Of a stretch of 64,000 bases of DNA, positions 7,037-15,795 are shown piece by piece; position 1 is the stretch's first letter; each line of letters starts with the position of its first letter. A program made the position numbers and the translations under genes. This DNA comes from Acinetobacter sp. WCHA45 (GTDB taxonomy: Bacteria; Pseudomonadota; Gammaproteobacteria; Pseudomonadales; Moraxellaceae). The stretch spans positions 2,418,001 through 2,482,000 of the forward strand of contig NZ_CP028561.1 of NCBI RefSeq assembly GCF_002165255.2. The letters run 5' to 3'. The notes below the pieces were generated by a model. It was given only the letters and a program-made list of their open reading frames with translations, was not told the origin of the DNA and did no database searches.

Positions 7037-7677
7037 CCAGCTTTACTTGCAACGAATGGGTTGAATTGTTTCTCGTAACCGATTGTGCTGATTGGACCAT
7101 GCCCCGAAATAAACTGAGTTTCATCGGGTAAGCTAAAGCATTCTCTTTTAATCGAATCGAGTAACTGCTGATGATTTCCTTTTGGAAAATCTGTGCGTCC
7201 TATCGAGCCTTTAAACAACACATCACCCGTCCAAAGCAAACCATGCTTTTGATTGTAAAACATCACATGACCAGGCGTATGTCCTGGTGCAAAACGCACC
7301 TCGAATTCGTCTTCACCCAGTTTTAAGGTTTCACCACCTTCTAACCACTGATCGACTTTAACAGGTTGAGGAATTGGGAAACCATAACGTGCTGAGACTT
7401 CTTGAATCATATCTAACCAAAATTGGTCTTCTTTATGTGGACCAATCACAGGAATTTTCCAAGCTTCAGCCAATTCTCCTACAGCACCAGCATGATCAAG
7501 ATGTCCATGCGTCAACCATAGTGCCTTAACGGTTAAACCCAAAGCCTCAACTTCTTTCTTTAGTACTGCTGCATCGCCACCTGCATCAATCAAAACCGCC
7601 TCTTTGCTTTCACTGTCCCATAAAATTGAGCAATTTTGAGCAAATGCGGTAACAGGAACAATTTTGACTTGCAGCAT
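7033..7677 (-). CDS. MBL-fold hydrolase, glyoxalase II-like (YcbL type)
   Basis: A 214-residue metallo-beta-lactamase-fold enzyme. Metal ligands are visible: THGHLDH at residues 56-62 (His57, His59, Asp61, His62), the histidine in GHTPGHVMF, the bridging Asp in IGRTDFPKG and the C-terminal His in SGHGPIST. The short length without the C-terminal substrate domain of GloB, and the SIGRTDFP segment, place it with YcbL-type proteins, which hydrolyse glutathione thioesters such as S-lactoylglutathione in vitro. It lies 29 bases after the hemH start side on the same strand, so hemH and this gene may be cotranscribed. Confidence 0.88.
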   Translation of the reverse strand: MLQVKIVPVTAFAQNCSILWDSESKEAVLIDAGGDAAVLKKEVEALGLTVKALWLTHGHLDHAGAVGELAEAWKIPVIGPHKEDQFWLDMIQEVSARYGFPIPQPVKVDQWLEGGETLKLGEDEFEVRFAPGHTPGHVMFYNQKHGLLWTGDVLFKGSIGRTDFPKGNHQQLLDSIKRECFSLPDETQFISGHGPISTIGYEKQFNPFVASKAG

Positions 7678-7706
7678 AAAAACCTCTGGCGTGAAAGAAG
7701 ATCGTC

Positions 7707-8723
7707 TTAACGATGAGCTAAGGTATGAGTAAGAGCATCAAGATTAGCCTGAACCAGACTTGCAAGCAAATCTATATGTGCTTGGTCAGTATTTAATGCA
7801 GGAATATAAGCATATTCTCCACCACCAGCGTGTTGGAAAGTTTCTTTATTTTCAACTGCCAATTCTTCTAATGTTTCCAGACAATCTGCTGAAAAAGCAG
7901 GACTCAGCACTTGTACAGATCGAACCCCTGCTTGTCCCCATTGTTCCAATAAAACATCAGTATAAGGTTTAACCCACTCTTGTTTACCAAAACGAGATTG
8001 GAAACTGATTGCCCATTCATCTTCATTTAAATGCAATGCTTCAGCAACCAGTTTTGCGGTCATACGACAACGATCTGCATAAGGATCACCTTTGTCTGCA
8101 TAAGGCTGAGGAATACCATGAAATGACATCAATAATTTTTCAGGTTTTCCATGCTGCTCTTGATAAGCAAGCACACTATCAACCAAAGCTTGAATGAATA
8201 ATGGATGCTGATAATAATCTTTGATCATGGTTATTCCAGGCAAATGGCGCTGATTTGGAATCCATCGTGCAAAAGCATCATATAAAGGCGCAGTCGATGT
8301 CGCAGAATATTGCGGGAATAATGGTAATAAAATCACATGCTCTTGAGGCACTTTCTCAAGTTGCTCAAATACTGCATAAATGCTTGGTTGGCCATAAGTC
8401 ATGGCAGGCACAACCGTTAAGTCAAATTGATGATTTTCATCCAGCAAACGCTGTTTTATCAATTGTGTTTGTTTGAGAACAATTTCACGCATTGGTGAGT
8501 CAGTTGACCAAACTGAGGCATACGCTTGAGCAACCCGTTTTGGGCGAAATGGAAGAACAAAAGCATGTAGAATCACCCACCAAATAAATTTTGGTATTTC
8601 AATTACTCGCGTGTCAGATAAAAATTGCTTCAAAAAACGACGTACTGCTGGTGCAGTCGCTTCGTCGGGCGTACCTAAATTTGCTAAAATCACAGTGACT
8701 TTTGGTTTTGGTGTCGCTGACAT
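7707..8723 (-). CDS. hemH: Ferrochelatase
   Basis: A 338-residue cytosolic enzyme that inserts Fe2+ into protoporphyrin IX, the last step of protoheme synthesis. It starts with [20 protein letters not shown], typical of the family, and contains [16 protein letters not shown] with the catalytic histidine and [15 protein letters not shown] with the conserved glutamates of the metal path. Length is normal. It is followed at 29 bases by the MBL hydrolase gene. No iron box was seen directly upstream. Confidence 0.95.
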   Translation of the reverse strand: MSATPKPKVTVILANLGTPDEATAPAVRRFLKQFLSDTRVIEIPKFIWWVILHAFVLPFRPKRVAQAYASVWSTDSPMREIVLKQTQLIKQRLLDENHQFDLTVVPAMTYGQPSIYAVFEQLEKVPQEHVILLPLFPQYSATSTAPLYDAFARWIPNQRHLPGITMIKDYYQHPLFIQALVDSVLAYQEQHGKPEKLLMSFHGIPQPYADKGDPYADRCRMTAKLVAEALHLNEDEWAISFQSRFGKQEWVKPYTDVLLEQWGQAGVRSVQVLSPAFSADCLETLEELAVENKETFQHAGGGEYAYIPALNTDQAHIDLLASLVQANLDALTHTLAHR

Positions 8724-8792
8724 AGATCGTTTCCGCTATAGCTGAATTTCTTCAATTACTTTAGCAGCTTTATGATTCTTTTTTAAATTGGT

Positions 8793-9821
8793 TTAATGCA
8801 TTGTTTTAAATTGAAAAACCCGATTACTATCTAGGACATTACTTTCCAATAGCTTTTGAGCTTTATGCGTCAACTGCCATAACATACGTTGGCGATCATC
8901 ACGTCCCGTAGGTACAATCCATTCATTCTGACGCATTTGCATTTTTATCTCATGCAAAGCACGTATATTGATCTGTGCTCTTGAAACGGCGTGTGCTCTT
9001 GGCATCTCTTTACGTGCATCTTCCAAACCTGTTTCATTTAAATATTCATTCATACGTTTTGAAAAATATTCTTCAGGAGTTGGACTAACAAAAGATGAAC
9101 CAAGTACATTGAGCAATTGTGCCCATGTTAATTTACGGAACGTTTTGATGTCTTTAAAATTACCATCTTGGTAGGCATGCATACGATATTCAAAAGAATA
9201 AAGCTCATGCATTGAAACCTTAGGTAACATTGAAATTGGATCTGCTTCACGACTACCCATCTCAGTTTCGAGTTGTTTTAGTTTGGCGCGTAAACTATCG
9301 ATCTCATCTTGTAAAACTTGAGTGTTCTGAGGACGTACCCAACCTACCACAGGATAACGCTCTAACATTTGTGGCATGCTCGAACGAACAGCTAGTTCCA
9401 AATCTCTTAAGGTACGGTATGTAAATATTTGATCAACATCATGCTGTAGCTGTTTTCTAAACTCTTTAAATTTTTCTTTTAATTCAGGTTTATTATCTTG
9501 CAATTGTAAGTCACGCGAGTCGGGATCTTCATGCATAAATACAATCACAGGTTTCTGCTTCGTCATGGCGTAAATATATTCCAGATGCATGTAACCAACA
9601 CCTGAAACGGATTGTTCGCCATACTGGCTACCTAATAAGATTACGACGTAATCACAGTCATCTATTTGACGACGAGCAATAGAGGTACTTAATGGTGTGC
9701 GCTGTTCTAAGCCCCACGAAAAGAAACCCATCCCAACCAAAGTTTGAGTCAAGACTGCTCGCTCTGGTTGCATTTCATTGCCAGACGTAGAAATAAACAC
9801 TTGATAACGGGTATCTTGCAT
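8793..9821 (-). CDS. DUF4062 protein (TIR/SEFIR-like N-terminal domain)
   Basis: A 342-residue protein. Residues 1-115 match DUF4062: YQVFISTSGNEMQPERAVL, QIDDCDYVVILLGSQYG, GYMHLEYIYAM and KPVIVFMHEDPDSR. This domain is a TIR-like flavodoxin fold usually placed at the N-terminus of STAND NTPases and other stress or defence proteins. Here it is followed by a short coiled coil (about residues 168-192, QDEIDSLRAKLKQLETEMG) and a 150-residue C-terminal domain I do not recognise, ending in a region that could be a winged helix (RQRMLWQLTHKAQKLLES). There is no NTPase. It is monocistronic between hemH and murI. Function unknown. Confidence 0.8.
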   Translation of the reverse strand: MQDTRYQVFISTSGNEMQPERAVLTQTLVGMGFFSWGLEQRTPLSTSIARRQIDDCDYVVILLGSQYGEQSVSGVGYMHLEYIYAMTKQKPVIVFMHEDPDSRDLQLQDNKPELKEKFKEFRKQLQHDVDQIFTYRTLRDLELAVRSSMPQMLERYPVVGWVRPQNTQVLQDEIDSLRAKLKQLETEMGSREADPISMLPKVSMHELYSFEYRMHAYQDGNFKDIKTFRKLTWAQLLNVLGSSFVSPTPEEYFSKRMNEYLNETGLEDARKEMPRAHAVSRAQINIRALHEIKMQMRQNEWIVPTGRDDRQRMLWQLTHKAQKLLESNVLDSNRVFQFKTMH

Positions 9822-9925
9822 AGGCTAAGCCTCAATTCACTGATCAATAATTTTAAGCTATTTTGCTTAAATTTTATTAATAGATAACCTAGATCAAACC
9901 ACAAATATGATTAGATTTTAAGCAC

Positions 9926-10804
9926 TTAAGCAGTACTTTCATCCAAATTGCGAATCGTCCATGTTATTTGTTCTGGTACTAGATGTTTGAGCACTAATGA
10001 TAACTCAATCGCATTATTACCACTGACATAACATTCAATACGTGTAATATTATGACTTATTTTGTCACATAATAACCTATTTTTTATTAAAATATATGCT
10101 GTTTGTCGTGCAACCGCTTGCCCAGAGTCAATTAACTTTAACTTTTCACCAAAAACCTGACGAATCGCATCTTTTAGGAAGGGATAATGGGTACAACCTA
10201 ACACTAAAAAGTCCGCACCCTGCTCCACTACAGGCTGTAAAATTTCTTGCAATACATTCAAACAACCTTGACTCATTTGTTGACCTGACTCTACAAAAGG
10301 TACCAGTTTTAAACTGGTTACAGCGAGAACTTTCACCCCAGCAGGTTCAGCAAATTTGAGCATGACATCTTTAATCAATTGACCACGAAAAGTTGCTGGT
10401 GTTGCTAACACTGCTACAACTTTAGATTGGGTTTGGATCACAGCAGGCTTCAACGCAGGAACTAAACCTACGATTGGAAAACGCTCACCATAATAATCTC
10501 GCAAATAATCCAAACTAAAAGCTGAAGCAGTGTTACAAGCGACAACTGCAATTTTGCAACCTTGTCGATACAACCACTCAATTGCTTGAGCAGTAAGCTT
10601 GCGAATCTCTTGATCTGAACGCGCACCATAGGGAACATGCGCTGTATCTGCATAATAAAGAATGCGTTCATTGGGTAAATGAGAGGCAATTTCTTGTGCA
10701 ATCGATAATCCACCAATACCCGAATCAAAAACCCCAATTGGCGCATCAGCAGATGCGTGTGGCATAGGATCCAATAAGAGAGGCATAGGTTGAACAACTG
10801 TCAT
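9926..10804 (-). CDS. murI: Glutamate racemase
   Basis: A racemase that makes D-glutamate for peptidoglycan. The sequence shows IGVFDSGIGGLSIAQEI near residue 23, the catalytic-cysteine motif ACNTASA near residue 92 and the second cysteine motif GCTHYPFL near residue 203. The product is 292 residues, slightly longer than average because of a Met/Pro-rich N-terminal stretch. ATG 10804 is chosen over an earlier GTG (10810); MPLLLDPMPHA at 10786 is also possible. No strong ribosome site helps to decide. Confidence 0.95.
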   Translation of the reverse strand: MTVVQPMPLLLDPMPHASADAPIGVFDSGIGGLSIAQEIASHLPNERILYYADTAHVPYGARSDQEIRKLTAQAIEWLYRQGCKIAVVACNTASAFSLDYLRDYYGERFPIVGLVPALKPAVIQTQSKVVAVLATPATFRGQLIKDVMLKFAEPAGVKVLAVTSLKLVPFVESGQQMSQGCLNVLQEILQPVVEQGADFLVLGCTHYPFLKDAIRQVFGEKLKLIDSGQAVARQTAYILIKNRLLCDKISHNITRIECYVSGNNAIELSLVLKHLVPEQITWTIRNLDESTA

Positions 10805-10847
10805 ACACACGTGAGCACTAATTTATCTAATCTTTTAAGCTTAAACC

Positions 10848-11471
10848 TCAGGTGCTCAAATGCAAGATCAAATCACCACTTTTTAACGTTAAAACAGCCT
10901 CACCTTGAGCATTTTCAGACAAAGAACCATAGTTCAAGAGATGATAAAAACTTTGTCTCTGGATTAAAGCATTGATACCAAAACGTATATGTACATATGG
11001 GCGTAATTCACCTGCATATTCACGCATAAAAATAGGGTGTGTTTCATCCACAATCACGACGTCCTGATTGGTTGTAGAGACTTGCAAATAAGATTTTCCA
11101 TCGATTTCAATTTGATCCACATGATTGATTAATAAAGGCTCATCTTCCACCTCAATTTCAATCTGCTCTACAGGTGTTTTAAGATAAAATTTACCCTCTT
11201 CTTTCCAAAGTACTTTAGTAAACAAATCCAATAGCGCCTGCCGCTTGATCAATTGACCTTCGTGCCACCATTCACCATTGGCTTTTACTTTCAAATCCAT
11301 TTTGCCACAATGTTTTGGATGCCATTGGTCTAAAGGTGGAATTGACCTTTTGTGACTTTGCTGTACATCTTTTAAGTATTGTGAAATGTTCATTAAGTTT
11401 TTATCATCAGAAAACATGATTTTTCCCTGATTTTCTAAAGGGTTTTGTGGAGAATCATTTTCATTTATCAT
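10848..11471 (-). CDS. DUF1285 protein
   Basis: A 207-residue protein with the DUF1285 core: PPLDQWHPKHCGKMDLKVKANGEWW in part, then LIKRQALLDLFTKVLWKEEG, FYLKTPVEQIEIEVEDEPLL and a C-terminal half of beta strands. The family is common in proteobacteria and has no known function. The first 26 residues are polar and may not be translated: an ATG at 11393 (MNISQYLKD) would give a length closer to relatives. Transcribed toward murI, 44 bases away, so the two may form a unit. Confidence 0.82.
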   Translation of the reverse strand: MINENDSPQNPLENQGKIMFSDDKNLMNISQYLKDVQQSHKRSIPPLDQWHPKHCGKMDLKVKANGEWWHEGQLIKRQALLDLFTKVLWKEEGKFYLKTPVEQIEIEVEDEPLLINHVDQIEIDGKSYLQVSTTNQDVVIVDETHPIFMREYAGELRPYVHIRFGINALIQRQSFYHLLNYGSLSENAQGEAVLTLKSGDLILHLST

Positions 11472-11658
11472 AGTTTATGCCTTGCTGACGAGAAAATATG
11501 ACCGCTCAGCCAATTGGCGAGCCCAAGGTTTAAAACTATACTATCCCAAACGTTTGCAAGCACAATAGTAGCATTTGTGTTTGGCAATTCAGAACACTCA
11601 TGGCAGCACCGAATCGCAATATTACGGTTGCCACCCTTAAAAATATGAGGAGTCCTAC

Positions 11659-13371
11659 ATGGAACACATCGAACGTGAAGCGATGGAGTTTGACGTAGTG
11701 ATCGTAGGCGCAGGGCCTGCGGGTTTATCTGCTGCGATTAAAATTCGTCAATTAGCGATTGAAAACAACCTACCTGATCTTTCAGTGTGTGTTGTTGAAA
11801 AAGGCTCTGAAGTAGGTGCGCATATCCTTTCTGGTGCTGTACTTGAACCACGTGCCATGAATGAATTGTTCCCGAACTGGAAAGAAGAAGGTGCGCCACT
11901 CAATGTACCTGTAACGGGCGACGAAACCTATTTCTTATTGTCTGATACCAAAGCACAAAAAATGCCGTATTGGATGGTACCAAAATCAATGCACAACGAA
12001 GGAAACTATGTTATTTCCCTCGGTAATGTTGTGCGTTGGTTAGGTCAAAAAGCTGAAGAGCTTGAAGTTTCTATTTTCCCTGGTTTTGCTGCTTCTGAAG
12101 TGCTTTACCATGAAGATGGTACGGTAAAAGGGATTCAAACAGGTGATATGGGAATTGGCAAAAATGGTGAGCCAACACATAACTTCACGCCTGGTTATGA
12201 ACTCCATGCAAAATATACGCTATTTGCTGAAGGTTGCCGTGGTCACCTCGGTAAGCGCCTAATTGCAAAATATAATCTTGATAAAGATGCTGATCCGCAA
12301 CATTACGGTATTGGTATTAAAGAACTTTGGGAAATTGACCCAGCTAAGCATAAGCCTGGTCTAGTGATGCATGGTGCAGGTTGGCCATTATCTGAAACAG
12401 GTTCTGCGGGTGGTTGGTGGCTATACCACGCTGAAAACAACCAAGTAACTTTGGGTATGATTGTGGATTTATCTTATGAAAATCCAAATATGTATCCATT
12501 TATGGAAATGCAACGTTGGAAAACTCACCCAACCATTAAGCAATTCCTTGAAGGTGGTAAACGCATTTCTTACGGCGCACGTGCAGTTGTAAAAGGTGGC
12601 TTTAACTCTTTACCTAAACTGACTTTCCCAGGCGGTTGCTTGATCGGTGATGATGCTGGTTTCTTGAACTTTTCAAAAATCAAAGGCTCTCACACTGCAA
12701 TGAAGTCAGGTATGTTGTGTGGCGAGGCTGTGTTTGAAGCAATCGCAGCGGGCGTCGAAAAAGGTGGTGATCTTGCAATTGCTCGCGTTCTTGAAGGCGA
12801 CGATCATTTTGTTAAAGAGTTAACGACTTATACAGATAAGTATAATAACTCTTGGTTAAAAGAAGAGTTATATCAAGCACGTAACTTTGGTCCAGCGATG
12901 CACAAGTTTGGTACTTGGATTGGTGGTGCATTTAACTTTATTGATCAAAACATCCTTAAAGTGCCATTTACCTTACATGACTTAAAACAAGACTTTGCTG
13001 CACTTAAAACTGTAGATGCATCGACGTTCAAACCAAACTATCCAAAACCAGATGGTAAGTTGACCTTTGACCGTTTATCTTCAGTATTCGTATCAAATAC
13101 AGTGCATGAAGAGAACCAACCTGCTCACTTAAAGCTAACTGATCCATCAATTCCAGTGAATGTAAACTTACCGAAATGGGATGAGCCTGCTCAACGCTAC
13201 TGCCCTGCTGGTGTTTATGAAATCATGGAAAATGATGATGGTTCTAAGCGCTTCCAGATTAACGCAGCCAACTGTGTACACTGTAAGACTTGTGATATTA
13301 AAGACCCATCACAGAACATTACATGGGTAACGCCAGAAGGTGGCGGTGGTCCAAACTACCCGAATATGTAA
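11659..13371 (+). CDS. Electron transfer flavoprotein-ubiquinone oxidoreductase
   Basis: A 570-residue ETF-QO, which passes electrons from reduced ETF (from fatty-acid and amino-acid dehydrogenases) to ubiquinone at the membrane. Visible are the FAD motif VVIVGAGPAGLSAA at about 10-23, KGSEVGAHILSGAVLEPRA, the GDDAGFLN FAD segment and the C-terminal 4Fe-4S cluster ligands in YCPAGVYE and NCVHCKTCDIKDPSQNI. Start ATG 11659 has GAGGAG upstream. An 11-bp inverted repeat follows the stop, and an IS1-family element now separates the gene from its probable original terminator at 14211. Confidence 0.96.
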   Translation: MEHIEREAMEFDVVIVGAGPAGLSAAIKIRQLAIENNLPDLSVCVVEKGSEVGAHILSGAVLEPRAMNELFPNWKEEGAPLNVPVTGDETYFLLSDTKAQKMPYWMVPKSMHNEGNYVISLGNVVRWLGQKAEELEVSIFPGFAASEVLYHEDGTVKGIQTGDMGIGKNGEPTHNFTPGYELHAKYTLFAEGCRGHLGKRLIAKYNLDKDADPQHYGIGIKELWEIDPAKHKPGLVMHGAGWPLSETGSAGGWWLYHAENNQVTLGMIVDLSYENPNMYPFMEMQRWKTHPTIKQFLEGGKRISYGARAVVKGGFNSLPKLTFPGGCLIGDDAGFLNFSKIKGSHTAMKSGMLCGEAVFEAIAAGVEKGGDLAIARVLEGDDHFVKELTTYTDKYNNSWLKEELYQARNFGPAMHKFGTWIGGAFNFIDQNILKVPFTLHDLKQDFAALKTVDASTFKPNYPKPDGKLTFDRLSSVFVSNTVHEENQPAHLKLTDPSIPVNVNLPKWDEPAQRYCPAGVYEIMENDDGSKRFQINAANCVHCKTCDIKDPSQNITWVTPEGGGGPNYPNM

Positions 13372-13375
13372 TTTT

Positions 13376-13411
13376 TAATTTGTACTGAAACTTAGTTTTT
13401 AGTACAAATTA
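13376..13411 (+). repeat. Perfect 11-bp inverted repeat after the ETF-QO gene
   Basis: TAATTTGTACT (13376-13386) and AGTACAAATTA (13401-13411) are perfect complements with a 14-base loop. There is no T-run after it. The insertion sequence begins at the very next base, and the right arm contains the 7-base target duplication. Confidence 0.6.
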
Positions 13412-14206
13412 GGTGGTGTATCAAAAAGTATGCTAAAAAAAAGCAGGTTGAATTTTGATAAAATAGAGAAATGCAAATAACTCTAGAAATCAAATGTCCA
13501 ACCTGCCTCAGTGACAGTATAAAGAAAAATGGCATCAAAGTAGATGGGAAACAAAACTACCAATGCAAAGACTGCAAACGTCAGTTTATTGGTGACCATG
13601 CTCTGAGCTATCTAGGATGTAATTCTGGCATTACTCGTAAAATATTACAGTTAATGGTCAGAGGCAGCGGTATACGAGATATCGCTGAAGTTGAGCGCAT
13701 TAGTATCGGTAAAGTCTTACGGACTTTAACTGAATCGGCCTATCAAATTCAGCCTAAACAAAGTCATTATGAATCTCTCGAAGTAGATGAATTCTGGACT
13801 TTTGTTGGAAATAAAAATAATAAACAATGGCTTATTTACGCCTACCATCGAGAAACAGGTGAGATTGTTGCTTATGTTTGGGGTAAGAGAGATTTAGCTA
13901 CAGTCCAAAGGTTGAAGACAAAGCTTAAACAATTAGGTATTCACTACACCCGAATTGCAAGTGATCATTGGGACAGTTTCATCACTGCTTTTAAAAACTG
14001 CAAGCAAAGTATTGGTAAGTTGTTTACTGTAGGAATTGAAGGTAATAATTGCAAAATAAGGCATCGAATAAGGCGTGGTTTTAGAAGAAGTTGCAATTTC
14101 TCCAAAAAGCTTGAAAACCATTTTAAAGCCTTCGACTTAACCTTCTTTTACATCAATAATGGCTTCATTTAATGTCAGCATACTTTTTAAAACACCACCC
14201 AAATTA
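13405..14206. mobile_element. IS1-family insertion sequence with target duplication
   Basis: The element runs 13412-14199 (788 bp). Its ends are inverted repeats, GGTGGTG and about 16 more bases to AGTATGCT on the left and the complement on the right, matching at 21 of 23 positions. CAAATTA flanks it at 13405-13411 and 14200-14206 as a direct repeat, so it is a complete element that inserted recently enough to keep its target duplication. The 7-base duplication is short for IS1 relatives, which more often give 8-9. One transposase gene is inside and intact. Confidence 0.93.
13471..14172 (+). CDS. IS1-family transposase (single frame)
   Basis: A 233-residue transposase in one uninterrupted frame, corresponding to fused InsA and InsB without the usual programmed frameshift. 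The N-terminal zinc finger is visible (CPTC near residue 9 and CKDCKRQF near 32), then a helix-turn-helix-like stretch (IRDIAEVERISIGKVLRTL), then the catalytic domain with VDEFWTFVG (first Asp), ASDHWDSF (second Asp) and GIEGNNCKIRHRIRRG (Glu and the basic tail). All key residues appear intact, so it may be active. Confidence 0.93.
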   Translation: MQITLEIKCPTCLSDSIKKNGIKVDGKQNYQCKDCKRQFIGDHALSYLGCNSGITRKILQLMVRGSGIRDIAEVERISIGKVLRTLTESAYQIQPKQSHYESLEVDEFWTFVGNKNNKQWLIYAYHRETGEIVAYVWGKRDLATVQRLKTKLKQLGIHYTRIASDHWDSFITAFKNCKQSIGKLFTVGIEGNNCKIRHRIRRGFRRSCNFSKKLENHFKAFDLTFFYINNGFI

Positions 14207-14210
14207 AACC

Positions 14211-14241
14211 AAGAAAGCCTCATGAAATATGAGGCTTTCTT
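14211..14241. terminator. Bidirectional terminator, original end of the ETF-QO unit
   Basis: A perfect 13-bp stem (AAGAAAGCCTCAT / ATGAGGCTTTCTT) with a 5-base loop and T/A-rich flanks on both sides. It now lies 12 bases outside the insertion sequence. It also ends the anti-sigma gene transcribed from the right, whose stop is at 14245. Confidence 0.85.
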
Positions 14242-14244
14242 ATT

Positions 14245-14436
14245 TTAATCTTTCTGTTTTTCATCAAATTTTTTATATTGTTTTGATAATAAACTTAAGC
14301 TCTTCATCTGCTTGCCAAAACGTCGACACGAACTACACATCACCACATGAAACTGTAAAGCACTCATTTCTTTGAAGTTCAATGCCCGATCTTGTTTTTC
14401 TGAAAGCAATTGGGTCGCTTCTCGGCACGTCAACAT
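14245..14436 (-). CDS. Zinc-finger anti-sigma factor of the RiPP locus
   Basis: A 63-residue soluble protein, MLTCREATQLLSEKQDRAL, followed by FHVVMCSSCRRFGKQM. The HxxxCxxC arrangement is the zinc-binding anti-sigma (ZAS, zf-HC2) motif, and TCREATQLLS with DRAL is the usual N-terminal helix. There is no membrane segment, so it would act in the cytoplasm. ATG 14436 has AGGAGG upstream and overlaps the sigma-factor stop by 7 bases (ATGTTGA), so the two are coupled; an earlier in-frame start inside the sigma gene is less likely. It is probably the metal- or redox-responsive partner of the sigma factor. It is the last gene of the operon. Confidence 0.82.
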   Translation of the reverse strand: MLTCREATQLLSEKQDRALNFKEMSALQFHVVMCSSCRRFGKQMKSLSLLSKQYKKFDEKQKD

Positions 14437-15047
14437 GAACAATCCTCCTGAAGTAACCATTTGTTTTCTAAGCATTCACGTAGTCTGGCTCGACTGCGAT
14501 ACATTAGAACGTTCAAGTTTGAGATACTTAGCTCTAATTTCTCACAGATTTCATCTGAACTAAGTTCTATCATTTCCCGCAACATAAACACTTGTGCATA
14601 CTTTGCTGGTAAATGATTCAAACAGGTATCAAAAATCATCCAAAAATCTTGCTGCTCCATCATTTCCTCAGGATTCAACCATGCTTTTGGTCTTTCTGAT
14701 TTTTGCCAATGCCCTGAAGCATCAAACAACTCATCCACGCTTCGCTCATTTTCTTCCGTATCAAACAATTCAGACATACTGACTAAACGTTGCTTCTGAC
14801 GAATCAGATCAACAATTTTATTTTTTAAAATAGCGAATACCCATGTTTTAAATGCTGATCGACCAGAAAAAGAACCTGAATGTTGTAAAGCACTGACCAA
14901 AGCTTCTTGCACAACATCCTCAGCTTGATGAAATGAAGAAAGTTGCAATACTGCAAATTTCATCATTTGTTGTCGTAGTTCCATCAGAAAATCATCGTTA
15001 TACAATTGCTGCGATGCATTAGCATTCGATGTTGTCATTTCAGGCAT
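14430..15047 (-). CDS. ECF-type RNA polymerase sigma factor of the RiPP locus
   Basis: A 205-residue sigma-70-family protein. Region 2 is visible at about residues 40-90 (QAEDVVQEALVSALQH, then FKTWVFAILKNKIVDLIRQ) and region 4 at about 140-195 (LPAKYAQVFMLREMIELSSD, then ISNLNVLMYRSRARLRE); regions 1 and 3 are absent, as in ECF sigmas. ATG 15047 is preferred to GTG 15059. It lies 16 bases after the DUF2063 gene and overlaps the anti-sigma gene. Sitting at the end of the operon it probably drives, it likely recognises the paired TGTAA-N17-CG(T/A)CTAAT promoters at 17079 and 17129. Confidence 0.88.
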   Translation of the reverse strand: MPEMTTSNANASQQLYNDDFLMELRQQMMKFAVLQLSSFHQAEDVVQEALVSALQHSGSFSGRSAFKTWVFAILKNKIVDLIRQKQRLVSMSELFDTEENERSVDELFDASGHWQKSERPKAWLNPEEMMEQQDFWMIFDTCLNHLPAKYAQVFMLREMIELSSDEICEKLELSISNLNVLMYRSRARLRECLENKWLLQEDCSC

Positions 15048-15063
15048 CGCGTTTCTCACTATG

Positions 15064-15795
15064 CTAGTCAGGTTTGTATAACAATTCTAAGCGGATCAAA
15101 TCTTCTGCAAGTTCATCCAGTTGAGTATTTACTTCACTGAACGATAGATCAGGAATTATTTGCTGGATAAACTCAGCGAGTGCTATTCGCGGCAATGGTT
15201 GTTGTGCTAATTGCTCAATTAGATAAGCGGTTAATGGAGTCAATATTTCAACACAAACCCGATCATGTTTGTTCCGCCAAACCATGATGGCACTTGGAGC
15301 GGGATCTTTGTGAATTTGATTGATTGACCACTGGTAAACAGGATATTGATACACCAAAACCCAAACTTGTGTAGTCAGCTGCCAATTTAATTCGGCATTC
15401 AAAGTGACATCTTCAATTTCAAGTGTATCCAAGTACAGTTCAAGCCATTCGTATTGCAACAGCTCAGTAAGCCACGGATATTCAAATAAAATAGGATGCT
15501 GCTTTTCTGTGAGAAACTCTCTGAATTGCAATGAGATATCGTTATAAAGCGGAGACTGATTCTGAGATTCTCGAAAAAAATCTGCCAGTAACTGTTGCCA
15601 TTGCTGCTCAGGCAATAAAGATCGAGCCACCGGATAAACCAAATTGATAAATGAGCAAACATTGTTGAACAACAGTTCTCGATAAACTTGCATACGATCC
15701 AAAGCAAAAGGCACTGCTTTTACTGAATTTGGATCACGCAGCCAGTTACAAAAATCATGTTGGGTCTGCTGAAAAGTATGCTCATTCATACTCAT
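15064..15795 (-). CDS. hvfC: DUF2063 / HvfC-like RiPP maturation partner
   Basis: A 243-residue protein with the DUF2063 N-terminal domain (FCNWLRDPNS near 15-24, RMQVYRELLFNNVCSFINLV near 35-54, FFRESQNQSPLYNDIS near 85-100) and a C-terminal half resembling a peptide-recognition region (LAYxL-type, EFIQQIIPDLSFSEVNTQL). In Haemophilus HvfBC, gold-induced Cupriavidus GigAB and Caulobacter bufferin loci, the DUF2063 protein works with the DUF692 maturase and helps deliver the precursor. The start overlaps the maturase stop by 4 bases (ATGA), so they are made together. Function is inferred from family and context. Confidence 0.85.
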   Translation of the reverse strand: MSMNEHTFQQTQHDFCNWLRDPNSVKAVPFALDRMQVYRELLFNNVCSFINLVYPVARSLLPEQQWQQLLADFFRESQNQSPLYNDISLQFREFLTEKQHPILFEYPWLTELLQYEWLELYLDTLEIEDVTLNAELNWQLTTQVWVLVYQYPVYQWSINQIHKDPAPSAIMVWRNKHDRVCVEILTPLTAYLIEQLAQQPLPRIALAEFIQQIIPDLSFSEVNTQLDELAEDLIRLELLYKPD

